From contig JBBDRL010000108.1 in the NCBI GenBank assembly GCA_040905505.1, positions 5,905 to 69,904 of the forward strand: DNA of 64,000 bases, in the 5' to 3' direction. Of the stretch, positions 17,030 through 26,372 are shown in pieces. The number at the start of each line of letters is the position of its first letter. Position 1 is the stretch's first letter. A program made the position numbers and the translations under genes. The stretch comes from WHSP01 sp040905505 (GTDB taxonomy: Bacteria; Gemmatimonadota; Gemmatimonadetes; Longimicrobiales; Longimicrobiaceae). Under the pieces are notes generated by a model that saw only the letters and a list, made by a program, of their open reading frames with translations, was not told the DNA's origin and did no database searches.

Positions 17030-19498
17030 ATGCGAAGTATTTTGCTGGCGGTCTTTCTCTCATTGCTGCCCTGGAGTGCCGTCGCCCAGGGCGTGGGGAA
17101 CTCTCTGGGAACGGTATCGGGACGAGTAACGGATGACGACACGGGCGCCCCCGTCCCTGGCGTAACACTGACGGCCATCGCAGCAGGAGAGAGGCGCGGC
17201 AGCACGATATCCGACGCCGGCGGCCGATTCGTTCTTGCCGTGGAGGGGAACACCGTCGTCCTGCGGGCGGAACGTCTGGGATACGGAGCCGCGTCGGTGG
17301 AAGTGCCGGTCGAGGCGAACGGGGTGACCGAGGTGGAGCTTCGGCTGACGGCGTCGGCGATCGCGCTGCTGCCGATCGAGATCATCGGGGCGGCGGCGGC
17401 GCACCGGCGGATGGAAGGCGCGGCCACGCGGCTCACTCCGCGGATGGTGAAGCAGATCGCGCCGATCGGGACGCAGGAGCTGTTGCAGCATGTCCCGGGC
17501 GTATCGGGCTTTTCGGACGACGGAATCGGCAATTCGCGGATCAGCATCGGCATCCGGGGGCTGAACCCCCGGCGGAGCTCGCGGGTGCTGTTCCTGGAGG
17601 ACGGGATTCCGATCCAGCCAGCGCTCTATCTGTACCCGAACATGTACTACAATCCACCGGCGGAGCGGATCGACCGGGTGGAGGTGATCAAGGGGAGCGG
17701 CGCCATCCGGTACGGGCCGCATACGATGGGTGGCGTGGTGAACTACATCACGAGCCGTCCGCGAGCGGAGTTCGGAGGGTCGAGTCAGTTGGTCGCCGGC
17801 AGCAACGGCTTCCTGAGTCTCTTCACCGAGATGGGTGGCTGGGGGACGCGGGAGATCCAGCCCGAGCTGCAACTGCTCTTCAAGCGGGGAGATGGCTTCC
17901 GCGAGAACAACGGCTTCGAGCAATACAACGGAACGATCAAGTTGAACCTCCTGCCGGATCCCGATCGGATGGTCTACGTGAAGGCGAACGTGAACTTCGA
18001 GGATTCGAACGCCACCTACACCGGGCTGACGGAGTATTCGTTCCGCACGAATCCGGACTTCAATCCGAAGGAACATGACAATTTCCGGGTGTTTCGCGCG
18101 GCTCTGGACGTGCTCTACAACCGCCGTGTGACGTCCACGCTGACGAGCGACACCCGCACCTACGTGAACGTGTTCGACAGGCAGTGGTGGCGGGAGGATG
18201 ACGTGTTCGTCCGTTCCGGCCAGTGGGACGGCCAGGCCGTCGATCCGGTGCCGCCGTATCAGCCGGGCGACCTCATTCGCGTCGGAGGAGGAGCGAGCAG
18301 TCAGGGCAATCTCCGCAGGTTCTATGTGGGGGGGATCGAGCAGTCCTACAATCTGGAGAGCAGTCTGCTCGGCATCCCGGCGGAATTGACCATCGGGGCG
18401 CGTGCGCACTGGGAACGTTTCATCGACGACAAGAAGCGCGGAGATACGCCAGACGCCCGCGACGGCGTGTACTTCACCGGCGATCCAGAGGACCTGACTA
18501 CGGTGGAAATCGTAGGGCAGAGTCATCACTACGAGACCACTGCACTGTCCCTCTTCGCCTCCGACCGGCTCGAAGCCGGGCGCCTTACGGTGACCCCCGG
18601 GATTCGTTTCGAGCTCTTCGAGCAGGAACGCATCGATCGGATGCAGGGGTCACGCTACGAGGACAAGACCAGTTGGGTCCTCCTGCCGGGGATCGGGGCG
18701 AACTACGCGCTGGGGAATTACAACCTGTTCGCTGGAATCCACCGGGGCTACACCCCTCCCTCCAGCGGCACGCTCCGGGTGGTGAACTTCGGCGCCGACG
18801 AGGGCGACGGGGGGCTGGACCTCCGTCCCGAGACGAGCTGGAACTATGAGGCGGGCCTTCGCGGCGAGCTTTCCTGGCTCTCGCTGGAGGCCGCCGCGTT
18901 TCGGGTGGAGATCGAGGACCTCGTGGCGGCTGGACGGGGAACGGCGTTCCACAATCTCGGGCGCACGAATACCGCCGGCGTCGAGCTCGGCGCCACCGCA
19001 CGCGCCTCGACGCTTGCTCGCTTCCTGCCGGACTTCAATCTCGTCTACACCTTTCTCGAAAGCGAGGTAGAAGAGGGAGTCGTTCGCTCGGCGGTCGTCT
19101 CCGGGGGGACGCCGGTCAGTATCGCCGGCCACGAGCTTCCCTACGCGCCCCGTCACACGGTCGTCGCGGGGATCTCCACCGATCGCCCGGGCGGCCTCTC
19201 TCTGCGCACGGACGTGCGATACGTCAGCGAGGTGTTCACCGACTTCGAGAACATCCGCGAGACGTACAACCGCGGGGATACGGGGCCGGTTCCCGCGTAC
19301 ACGGTGGTCGACGCCAGCGTCGGCTACGGTATCCGCGACGGCGTCACGGCGACGCTCGGCGCGAAGAACCTTCTGGATGAGATTTACATCGGGTCCCGGC
19401 TGCATTCCAACCCGGGGCAGCCGCAGGCCAATCTCAGCTCGGGAATCATTCCAGGTCCACGCCGCCAGATCACATTCGGGCTCCGCTACGACTTCTGA
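17030..19498 (+). CDS. TonB-dependent receptor, FecA-like
   Basis: 822 residues from ATG 17030 (an in-frame GTG at 17021 is an alternative). After a signal peptide ending AVAQ come a carboxypeptidase-like regulatory domain (residues about 27-105; GRVTDDDTGAPVPGVTLTAI), a plug domain (about 120-240; RISIGIRGLNPRRS, PAERIDRVEVIKGSGAIRYG, TMGGVVNYIT) and a 22-strand-type barrel ending in FGLRYDF. The plug resembles ferric-dicitrate/FecA receptors more than SusC. It would import an iron chelate across the outer membrane using TonB-ExbBD, which are not in this window. It lies between the small lipoprotein and a DUF4856 gene under one Fur box. Confidence 0.9.
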   Translation: MRSILLAVFLSLLPWSAVAQGVGNSLGTVSGRVTDDDTGAPVPGVTLTAIAAGERRGSTISDAGGRFVLAVEGNTVVLRAERLGYGAASVEVPVEANGVTEVELRLTASAIALLPIEIIGAAAAHRRMEGAATRLTPRMVKQIAPIGTQELLQHVPGVSGFSDDGIGNSRISIGIRGLNPRRSSRVLFLEDGIPIQPALYLYPNMYYNPPAERIDRVEVIKGSGAIRYGPHTMGGVVNYITSRPRAEFGGSSQLVAGSNGFLSLFTEMGGWGTREIQPELQLLFKRGDGFRENNGFEQYNGTIKLNLLPDPDRMVYVKANVNFEDSNATYTGLTEYSFRTNPDFNPKEHDNFRVFRAALDVLYNRRVTSTLTSDTRTYVNVFDRQWWREDDVFVRSGQWDGQAVDPVPPYQPGDLIRVGGGASSQGNLRRFYVGGIEQSYNLESSLLGIPAELTIGARAHWERFIDDKKRGDTPDARDGVYFTGDPEDLTTVEIVGQSHHYETTALSLFASDRLEAGRLTVTPGIRFELFEQERIDRMQGSRYEDKTSWVLLPGIGANYALGNYNLFAGIHRGYTPPSSGTLRVVNFGADEGDGGLDLRPETSWNYEAGLRGELSWLSLEAAAFRVEIEDLVAAGRGTAFHNLGRTNTAGVELGATARASTLARFLPDFNLVYTFLESEVEEGVVRSAVVSGGTPVSIAGHELPYAPRHTVVAGISTDRPGGLSLRTDVRYVSEVFTDFENIRETYNRGDTGPVPAYTVVDASVGYGIRDGVTATLGAKNLLDEIYIGSRLHSNPGQPQANLSSGIIPGPRRQITFGLRYDF

Positions 19499-19533
19499 CC
19501 GGAGCCATCCACCCGCAAGCGTTGAACTCTTTC

Positions 19534-20850
19534 ATGAAGACGATGACCACTCTGCGTACACTGCTGCTCCCGCTCCTCCTGCTCACGACCGCCGCGTGCG
19601 ACGGTACCACACCAACCGATCCCGGCGGTGATCCCGGACCCGACGAGATCCCGGTCCCCTCTGCGTATGTATTCGATTCGCGGTTCGAGTCCGGGACCAG
19701 CAGCGTGAGTTATCCCGGGCAGACCGTGCGGAACCTCCTGGTGCAGGACCTCAAGATCGCAATAAGCCGCCTGGGAACGGCCGGGGCCGAGCCGATCACG
19801 GTGCAGGACCTCAAGAACCTGTACGAGTACGACGACGCGCTCGATCTGAGCACGCTGAGCGACGGGGGGGCGGCGCCCGCCAAGGAGGTCCGGTACTCCG
19901 CGATCTCCACGGGCAAGAGCCTGAAAGGGGGACCGATCGCGGAAGATGTCGTGATCGGCTACGGGAAGACGACCGATGAGCTGATGAACGAGTGGTTCGG
20001 GGTGATCGCCGCCAACGCTCAGGATCCCGAGAAACTGGGCACCCCGGCGGTCTACACGACGGACGAAGGCGTGGACCTGAGCCAGATGATCGAGAAGGTG
20101 CTCCATGGTGCGGTCGCCTATCAGCGCGGCACCGGGAACTACCTGGCGAATCTGCTCGAGCAGCCCAACGCTGCCGCCGAGCCGAACCAGCCGTTCACCA
20201 AGATGGAGCACTACTGGGACGAAGCATTCGGATACTTCGGAGCTGCGCGCGACTTTGGCCGCTACACGGACGCACAGCTCGCGGGCTCCAGTCAGGAGTT
20301 CACCTTCGACTCCGATGGCGACGGGCGGATCGACTTCGAATCGGAGTACAACTTCGCTTTCGCCAAGGGTGCCGGGAAGCGCGACAGCGGGGGCACGGGA
20401 GTGGATTTCACTCGCGACATCTTCGAGGCGTTCCTCGCGGGACGCACGCTCATCGTGAACCAGGGGACGACGCAGGCGATCGCCGCGGAAGCCACGAAGG
20501 TATCGCAGACGTGGGAGAAGATCATCGCCGCCACCGTCGTGCACTACATCAACGACGTTCTCGACGACATGGCGACCCTCACCGCTGAACAGGTCGCGGC
20601 GAAGAACCATACGGCGCTCAATACCCATTGGGGCGAGCTGAAGGGGTATGCCATCGGCCTCCAGTTCAACCCGGCCAAGCTGATCTCCACCAGCCAGCTC
20701 GAGCAATTCCATTCGCTGGTGGGCAACGCGCCGGTGTACGCCCTGCCGGGAAGCGCCGCCTATGACGCCGCCGTCGAGGATCTCGCCGCGGCCAAGCCGA
20801 TCCTTCAGGAGGCGTACGATTTCTCCGATTCGAACATGGCGAACTGGTGA
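19534..20850 (+). CDS. DUF4856 lipoprotein, iron-operon partner of the TonB receptor
   Basis: 438 residues from ATG 19534. The signal peptide has lipobox TAAC (cysteine near residue 22), then a Pro/Asp-rich linker. The body matches DUF4856: VPSAYVFDSRFESGTSSVSY, TKMEHYWDEAFGYFGAARDF, DFTRDIFEAFLAGRTLIV and LNTHWGELKGYAIGLQFNP. The repeated helical halves and HYWDEAFGY-type motifs recall the imelysin-like fold, whose members bind iron or serve in iron uptake. DUF4856 function is not established. The gene starts 35 bases after the receptor and shares its Fur box, so an iron-chelate binding or processing role is a reasonable inference. Confidence 0.85.
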   Translation: MKTMTTLRTLLLPLLLLTTAACDGTTPTDPGGDPGPDEIPVPSAYVFDSRFESGTSSVSYPGQTVRNLLVQDLKIAISRLGTAGAEPITVQDLKNLYEYDDALDLSTLSDGGAAPAKEVRYSAISTGKSLKGGPIAEDVVIGYGKTTDELMNEWFGVIAANAQDPEKLGTPAVYTTDEGVDLSQMIEKVLHGAVAYQRGTGNYLANLLEQPNAAAEPNQPFTKMEHYWDEAFGYFGAARDFGRYTDAQLAGSSQEFTFDSDGDGRIDFESEYNFAFAKGAGKRDSGGTGVDFTRDIFEAFLAGRTLIVNQGTTQAIAAEATKVSQTWEKIIAATVVHYINDVLDDMATLTAEQVAAKNHTALNTHWGELKGYAIGLQFNPAKLISTSQLEQFHSLVGNAPVYALPGSAAYDAAVEDLAAAKPILQEAYDFSDSNMANW

Positions 20851-20893
20851 GACCAGCGGTCCTGGAGCCACCCTCCCCGAGGGTGCCTCCCCG
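20851..20893 (+). terminator. Possible terminator hairpin at the contig edge
   Basis: GGAGCCACCCT and AGGGTGCCTCC form an imperfect stem around CCCCG at about 20866-20892, right after the DUF4856 stop and abutting the run of N. It could end the iron operon, but sequence beyond it is missing. Confidence 0.4.
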
Positions 20894-20903
20894 NNNNNNN
20901 NNN
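20894..20903. other. Assembly gap (10 N)
   Basis: Ten unknown bases join two contigs. The downstream reading frame has no start codon within known sequence, so the true gap probably hides the first codons of the glycosyltransferase-like gene. Co-transcription with the iron operon cannot be judged across it. Confidence 0.95.
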
Positions 20904-22261
20904 TCGCCCTCTTCGCGCTCGCGGTCGTCTCCCGACTGGTCACGACCGTTTACTACATCGAGGACGCGGACAGCCTGCGCTTTGCCCTCAGCGTCATGGA
21001 CTACAGCGTAGCGGACCTGCGGCCTCACTTTCCGGGCTACCCCGTTTTTGCTTTCGCGGCCAAGGTACTCACGGCCGCGACCGGGAGCTATGCGGTCGCC
21101 TTTTCATTGCTGGGCGCGTTCGCGACGTTCACGATCATCTACTATCTGCAGCGCCTTCTACGCTGCGATCCGGCCGACCCCGCCGGACTCGTTCTGGCGG
21201 CGCTGATCCTCTTGAACCCCATGGTGTGGCTGCTGAGCAACCGCTACATGCCCGACCTCCTCGGTGCGGCGTGCGCCGTGGCAGCGGTTTACCACCTCCT
21301 CCACCACAAGCGCGATCTCGGGTTCTTTCTCGCGGGGCTGCTCGCAGGTATCCGGCTTTCGTTCGTTCCGCTTCTGATTCCGCCGGCGCTCTTCGCCCTG
21401 CGAACGCGCACGATTCGCAATCTCGTGTTCGGGGCTCTCGGCGTGCTCGTCTGGCTGGTTCCCCTGGTGATCGATACGGGGTGGGCAGAGCTGATCGCGG
21501 CCGCCCGACGGCAGACGGAGGGACACTTCGGCGACTTCGGCGGAACCGTTTACACAGAGCCGGTGTTGCGCCAGCGCATTACGGGTGCAGTCCGAGGCGT
21601 CTGGGCGCATGGCCTGGGCGGTTATTGGACGATGCGTCATCCGATCACGCTGCTCGTGGGCGCCGGATTCGCCGCCGCTCTCGCCGCCGGAGTCCAGCCG
21701 CTACGCAGAGCCATGCCCCGTCATATCCTCGGGACGATCGCGGCCAGCTTCGTGACTTACCTCGTATGGATCTCGCTGTACCAGAACGTGATCCACAAGA
21801 GCCGTCACGTCCTCCCGCTCGTGCTGTTCGTGCTCCTGGTCGCGGCGATGGGCACCTGGGAGCTCACCCGACGCGGGCGGATGGGACAGATCGTCGTCGG
21901 TCTGTTTCTCACCAGCTACGCTGTCGTAACGCTGACCGTGGTCACGCAGCACCGGCAGCCGACGGCCATCGCACAGGTGGCGGAGCAGCTCCGTGAGGTC
22001 GATGCGGGAGAGCTGTACGTGTTCTCGATTCCTCTGGCGAACTTCTATCTCGCATCGGTGGGTGTGGAGGCCCACTTCGTCTCGACGGAACCGGGCGTGA
22101 CGCCCACGGCGCCACCGGACGGGGCTCGTACGTTTGCGGTGGGCGTGGATCCCGGCTGGACGAGATCGGCATCGTCGTCACAATCCTTTTACCACAACCC
22201 GTTCGTGAACCCGATGTGGCCCCAGATCGTGGTACGCGAGTACGTCCGGGAGGAGGAGTGA
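20904..22261 (+). CDS. Mannosyltransferase-like multi-spanning membrane protein, 5' end in gap
   Basis: The frame is open from the gap to TGA 22259. About ten membrane segments are visible. Early on it has YYIEDADSLRFALSVMDYSV and HFPGYPVFAFAAK, the acidic-loop and HxPGYP features of GT-C glycosyltransferases (GT39/GT83/GT87 clan) that use polyprenyl-phosphate sugars. NRYMPDLLGAACAVAA and NVIHKSRHVLPLVLF fit later loops. It probably transfers a sugar to a lipid or protein at the outer face of the inner membrane. It ends 4 bases before the FAD oxidoreductase, with GGAGGAG inside its last codons serving as that gene's ribosome site. The start cannot be given. Confidence 0.75.
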
Positions 22262-22265
22262 GCCA

Positions 22266-23609
22266 ATGCTGAACATCCTGGGCGCCGGCCCGGCGGGTCT
22301 CGCGGCCGGCTACTACGCCCGTCGCGAGGGCCTTGCATGCCGGATCTACGAGGCCGGTTCGGAGGTGGGTGGGAATTGCCGAACGCTGCGGTGGGGCGAC
22401 TTCCGCTTCGACACAGGTGCCCACCGTCTGCATGGAAAGGATCCAGAAGTCACCGAGGTGATCCGGGGGCTACTCGGCGACGACCTGCGCGAGGTCCATG
22501 CACCAAGCCAGATCTACTGGAACGGCATGTTCATCGATTTCCCTCTCTCACCCTACGACCTGGTGCGGAAGCTCGACTGGTCGACGCTGGGCCGGATCGG
22601 CACGGAGGTCCTGCGGAGGCGTCTCCGGAACGATTCCCCCACCTCGAGCTTCCGTGACCAGGCGGTCGCGGCGTACGGGGAGACACTGGCGCAGATGTTT
22701 CTGCTGGGCTATTCCGCCAAGCTCTGGGGCGAACACACGAGCCGCCTCTCTCCCGCGATCGCTGGCAAACGGCTCCGGGGCCTGGACCTCACGACCTTCC
22801 TGCTGGAGGCGATAGGCGGAAAGCGACGCAAGAATGCACATCTGGATGGATCGTTTTTCTATCCGAGCCATGGAATCGGTATGATCTTCGACAGGGTCGC
22901 CGCTGCCGTCGGTAAGGAGAACATCTCCTTTCAGTCCCGGGTCACCGATCTCATCCACGAACGCGGGTACCTGCGGAGCATCGTATTGAATGGAAAGGAA
23001 GAGATCGAGGCCGGGACGGTGATGAGCACGCTGCCGCTCACCCTCACGCTTCGGATGCTGCGACCCCGCCCTCCCGCAGAGTTGCTGGAGACGGCGATGT
23101 CGATGCGCTTCCGTCATTTGGTGCTCGGCGTTTTCCTCCTCGACCGGCCGCGGCTGAGCGAGAACGCCTCCATCTACTTCCCCGGTGACCAGCCGTATAC
23201 GCGCCTCTATGAGTGTAAGAACCGGAGCCCGCACATGGCGCCCAACGGCCAGACGGCGGTCGTCCTGGAGATCCCCTGCCAGTCCGAGGACGATCACTGG
23301 TCCAAGAACGATCATACGCTCGAACGGGAGCTGCGGGAATCGCTGATCGAGACGGGGCTACTGACGACAGAGGAAGTCCTCTCCTTTCGGAGCTATCGCG
23401 TCCCGTTCGCCTATCCGATCCTCGAGGTGGGATTCGAGGAAAAGGTGGGGCGCCTCCTGGAATACCTGGGATCCTTCCAGAATCTGCACCTGCTGGGCCG
23501 GAGCGCGCAGTTCGAGTACTCGCATATCCACGACATGTTCAGGCTGGCTCGCGATAAAGTCGAAGAAATCGCTCCGTCTCACCGGAGGATGCTCGCGCGA
23601 ACGGCCTGA
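22266..23609 (+). CDS. FAD-dependent protoporphyrinogen-oxidase/UDP-galactopyranose-mutase-like protein
   Basis: 447 residues. The N-terminal dinucleotide motif ILGAGPAGLAAGYYARREG is followed by VYEAG-type RIYEAGSEVGGNCRT, GDFRFDTGAHRLHG and, near the C-terminus, LHLLGRSAQFEYSHIHDMF. GGNCRT and FDTGAHRLHG resemble flavoproteins of the amine oxidase superfamily that process sugars or porphyrins, and relatives often sit in polysaccharide clusters. Tight coupling to the GT-C gene upstream suggests a shared role in making a glycan or glycolipid. The substrate is not determined. Confidence 0.75.
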   Translation: MLNILGAGPAGLAAGYYARREGLACRIYEAGSEVGGNCRTLRWGDFRFDTGAHRLHGKDPEVTEVIRGLLGDDLREVHAPSQIYWNGMFIDFPLSPYDLVRKLDWSTLGRIGTEVLRRRLRNDSPTSSFRDQAVAAYGETLAQMFLLGYSAKLWGEHTSRLSPAIAGKRLRGLDLTTFLLEAIGGKRRKNAHLDGSFFYPSHGIGMIFDRVAAAVGKENISFQSRVTDLIHERGYLRSIVLNGKEEIEAGTVMSTLPLTLTLRMLRPRPPAELLETAMSMRFRHLVLGVFLLDRPRLSENASIYFPGDQPYTRLYECKNRSPHMAPNGQTAVVLEIPCQSEDDHWSKNDHTLERELRESLIETGLLTTEEVLSFRSYRVPFAYPILEVGFEEKVGRLLEYLGSFQNLHLLGRSAQFEYSHIHDMFRLARDKVEEIAPSHRRMLARTA

Positions 23610-23650
23610 AAGCGTGCTCGGCGGAAGCGGGCGGCGAAATCGCCATACGA

Positions 23651-23693
23651 AGAACTGCGCGGCTCGCAATGCACTCGCAACCCGCGCAGTTCT
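23651..23693. terminator. Bidirectional terminator hairpin between convergent genes
   Basis: Perfect 12-bp arms AGAACTGCGCGG (23651-23662) and CCGCGCAGTTCT (23682-23693) lie between the FAD gene (ends 23609) and the iron-binding protein gene (ends 23721). The ACTGCGCGG core is the same as in the hairpin at 16588-16624. There is no strong T run on either side. Confidence 0.7.
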
Positions 23694-23720
23694 GTTATCT
23701 CTGGAATTTTCCCGCTTCCG

Positions 23721-24827
23721 CTAGCGCCAGCCGACTCGGTCGAAGATGCGCACCGCCTCGATGTTCAGCTCGCCCAGCCGCGTCAGATCCAGGCTGTCCG
23801 CCCGGAACTCGCCCCAGCTCTGAAGCGTCTCCGAACGCGGTACGCCCGGCTTGACCGGGTATTCCTGATTCGCCTCGGCAAAGAGGCCCTGTGCCTCGTC
23901 CCCCGAGAGGAACTCGATCAGGCGGATGGCGTTCTCGCGATTGGGCGCGTTGCGCGTAACGCCCGCGCCGCTGACGTTCACATGCGTGCCGCGGCCATCC
24001 TGGTCGGGGAAGAACGGCCGTACCTGCTCCGCCACCCGACGCTCCTCCGGATCCTCCGACGACGCCAATAGCGCCAGATAATACGTATTGGTCACCGCGA
24101 CGTCGCCCACGCCCGCCGCCACCCCCATCACCTGATCCGTGTCGCCACCGCTCGGCGACCGAGCCATGTTGTTCAGCACACCCGCCGCCCACTCCTCGGC
24201 CGACTCCGCCCCCTCGTGGGCAATGATCGACGCGAGCAGCGACTGATTGTAGACGTTCGACGACGAGCGGATCAAAACCCGTCCCGCCCATTCAGGATCC
24301 GCCAGCGCCCCGTACGTCGAGAGATCCGCCGGATCCACGCGGTCCACGGCGTAGGCGAGGATCCGAGCACGCTGCGTCAGCCCGAACCACTCGCCGTCCC
24401 GGTCACGCAGGTGCTCCGGGATGTTCGCATCCAGCACCTCCGAGCTGACCGCCTGGAGCAGCCCCCGCTCCTTGGCGCGGTGAAGCCGGCCCGCGTCCAC
24501 CGTGATCAGTACGTCCGCCGGCGATTGGGCCCCTTCGTTCTCCAGCCGTGTGATCAGCTCGTCTGCCGATGCGGTGATCACGTTCACCTGGATCCCGGTC
24601 TGCTCCGTGAACCGACGGAACAGCTCCTGGTCAGTTTCGTAATGCCGGTGCGAGTAGACGTTCACCTCCCCGGCCTGCGTCGCCGCAGCATCTGCACCGC
24701 CCTCGGCGTCCTCGGCCGCTTCCCCGGCGCATGCCGCCAGCACGGCCGCGAGACCGATCGCGAACGGCGCTAACAACCGTTGGCGGCCTCGCGCGGTGAT
24801 CTTCAATTCTTCCCCGTTTACCCTCAT
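23721..24827 (-). CDS. Fe(3+) ABC transporter substrate-binding protein
   Basis: 368 residues from ATG 24827 with GGAGGAG upstream. The signal region ends LAAC (lipobox near residue 33). The mature protein starts GEVNVYSHRHYETDQELFRR, the hallmark of FbpA/FutA/IdiA iron-binding proteins. Other family segments are LITRLENEGAQSPADVLITVDAGRLH, NTYYLALL (iron-binding Tyr pair region) and NVSGAGVTRNAPNRENAIRL. It captures ferric iron in the periplasm. No permease or ATPase gene is adjacent, so it is an orphan here and must use a transporter encoded elsewhere. A Fur-like box at 24895 indicates iron repression. Confidence 0.92.
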   Translation of the reverse strand: MRVNGEELKITARGRQRLLAPFAIGLAAVLAACAGEAAEDAEGGADAAATQAGEVNVYSHRHYETDQELFRRFTEQTGIQVNVITASADELITRLENEGAQSPADVLITVDAGRLHRAKERGLLQAVSSEVLDANIPEHLRDRDGEWFGLTQRARILAYAVDRVDPADLSTYGALADPEWAGRVLIRSSSNVYNQSLLASIIAHEGAESAEEWAAGVLNNMARSPSGGDTDQVMGVAAGVGDVAVTNTYYLALLASSEDPEERRVAEQVRPFFPDQDGRGTHVNVSGAGVTRNAPNRENAIRLIEFLSGDEAQGLFAEANQEYPVKPGVPRSETLQSWGEFRADSLDLTRLGELNIEAVRIFDRVGWR

Positions 24828-24883
24828 CGATCTCCTCCAGACGGTGATGGTTCAAGCGTGGGTGAGGGCCCCAGCCACGCCCC

Positions 24884-24909
24884 AGTGTAGCGGTTGAGAC
24901 TCATTCTCA
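24884..24909 (-). promoter_or_regulatory. Fur-like box and -10 of the iron-binding protein gene
   Basis: TGAGACT-C-ATTCTCA (24895-24909) is a 7-1-7 Fur pattern with one mismatch between arms, closely matching the perfect box at 16793. On the minus strand a TACACT -10 (24889-24884) lies just downstream of it, so the box would cover the -35/-10 spacer. No good -35 hexamer is seen, as is common for such promoters. Confidence 0.7.
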
Positions 24910-25172
24910 TGGCGCAGACTACGGGGCTGCTTTCCTGATGTCAAGGCTGCTCTCCTGATCCTTGGAAGACCTCGGGTATCATGCCCTGCCGGTTCAGCCT
25001 CGTCGCCGGGCCGCCGCCGCTCGTCCTATGCCGCCCACCAGGCGAGTGACGCGTTCTTCATCCCAAGGGGGTGACAACGCGAACGGGGGCGCGCAGATTT
25101 GAGCCCTCGCCGCGTTCGAGAGCGCATCGAGGAACGCACCGATTCCGAGATCCACGAGAGAAGGGCCCCGCC

Positions 25173-26372
25173 ATGTTCCTCCTGAATCAGCACGGCGACC
25201 GGGGCGGCGCGTTGCCGCCGGAGGCCGCGGCGGCCCTCGGCGAGGCGGCCGCCGACGAGGTCGAGCGTTTCCTCGCGCGTCGCCCCGACCATGCCCCGAC
25301 ACCTCTGCACAGTCTGCCGGCCCTAGCGGCCGAGCTGTCCGTGGGATCGATCCACTTCAAGGACGAGGGCCAGCGGCTAGATCTTGGCAGCTTCAAGGCT
25401 CTCGGCGGCGCCTACGCCGTCGTCCGGCTGGTGCTGCAAGAAGCCGAGAGGCGGTTCGGCCGGCCGGTGGATCTTGGAGAGATCCAGAGCGCCGACCTGC
25501 GCGAGGTCGCGGGCAGATTGACATTCGGGTGCGCGACGGACGGCAACCACGGCCGTTCAGTGGCCGCGGGCGCGAAGCTGGTGAGTGCACGCGCCGTGAT
25601 CTTCGTCCACGAGGGCGTGAGCGAGCAACGAGTGGCGGCGATCGAGCGCTTCGGGGCAGAGGTCGTGCGGGTTCCCGGCAGGTACGACGATTCAGTGGCC
25701 GAGGCGGGGCGCCGCTGTGACGTCGAGGGGTGGACGGTGGTGTCCGACACCTCCTGGCCAGGCTATGAGCGCATTCCGCTGCTCGTCATGCAGGGCTACA
25801 CGGTGCTCGTACGCGAGGCCCTCCGCGCTCTCGGCGAGCTGCCCACCCACGTCTTCGTGCAGGCGGGCGTCGGAGGCCTCGCCGCGGCGGTCGCAGGCCA
25901 CCTGGACGCCGCACTCGGCGCAGCGCGGCCCGCCCTCGTCGTCGTCGAGCCTGCGCGCGCCGCGTGCCTGCTGGAGAGCGCGCGTGCCGGGCGAGTCGTC
26001 AGAATCCCCGAGGGGCCGCCGACCGTGATGGCGATGCTCGAGTGCTATGAGCCGTCGCGCGTCGCCTGGCAGATCCTGGCCCGTGCCGCGGACGCTTTCA
26101 TGACTGTCGACGAGGAGGATGCGATCGAGATGATGGGCCGTCTCGCCCGCCCCCTCGCGGGCGACCCGGCGATCGTCTCCGGCGAGAGCGGCGGCATCGG
26201 CCTGGCCGGACTGGTGCGAGCCGCCCGCGACCCGGACCTCCGCAGGATGCTGAGACTCGACGAGCACGCGCGGATTCTGACGATCAATACCGAGGGTGCG
26301 ACGGACCCCGATCGATACCACGAGCTGGTCGGCGTCGCGCCGGCGGAGATCACTTCACCCAACGCCCGCTGA
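25173..26372 (+). CDS. dpaL: Diaminopropionate ammonia-lyase
   Basis: 399 residues from ATG 25173, preceded by GAGAAGGG. It is a fold-type II PLP enzyme: the Schiff-base lysine is in LDLGSFKALGGAYAV, matching the AFKALGG motif of YgeX/DpaL, and CATDGNHGRSVAAGAKL and SGESGGIGLAGL bind phosphate and cofactor. The enzyme converts 2,3-diaminopropionate to pyruvate and ammonia. Its stop overlaps the next start (TGATG at 26370), giving translational coupling with an M20-type amidohydrolase. The same pairing occurs in the E. coli ygeW-X-Y cluster. A threonine or serine dehydratase is less likely given the LDLGSFKALGG motif and length. Confidence 0.88.
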   Translation: MFLLNQHGDRGGALPPEAAAALGEAAADEVERFLARRPDHAPTPLHSLPALAAELSVGSIHFKDEGQRLDLGSFKALGGAYAVVRLVLQEAERRFGRPVDLGEIQSADLREVAGRLTFGCATDGNHGRSVAAGAKLVSARAVIFVHEGVSEQRVAAIERFGAEVVRVPGRYDDSVAEAGRRCDVEGWTVVSDTSWPGYERIPLLVMQGYTVLVREALRALGELPTHVFVQAGVGGLAAAVAGHLDAALGAARPALVVVEPARAACLLESARAGRVVRIPEGPPTVMAMLECYEPSRVAWQILARAADAFMTVDEEDAIEMMGRLARPLAGDPAIVSGESGGIGLAGLVRAARDPDLRRMLRLDEHARILTINTEGATDPDRYHELVGVAPAEITSPNAR

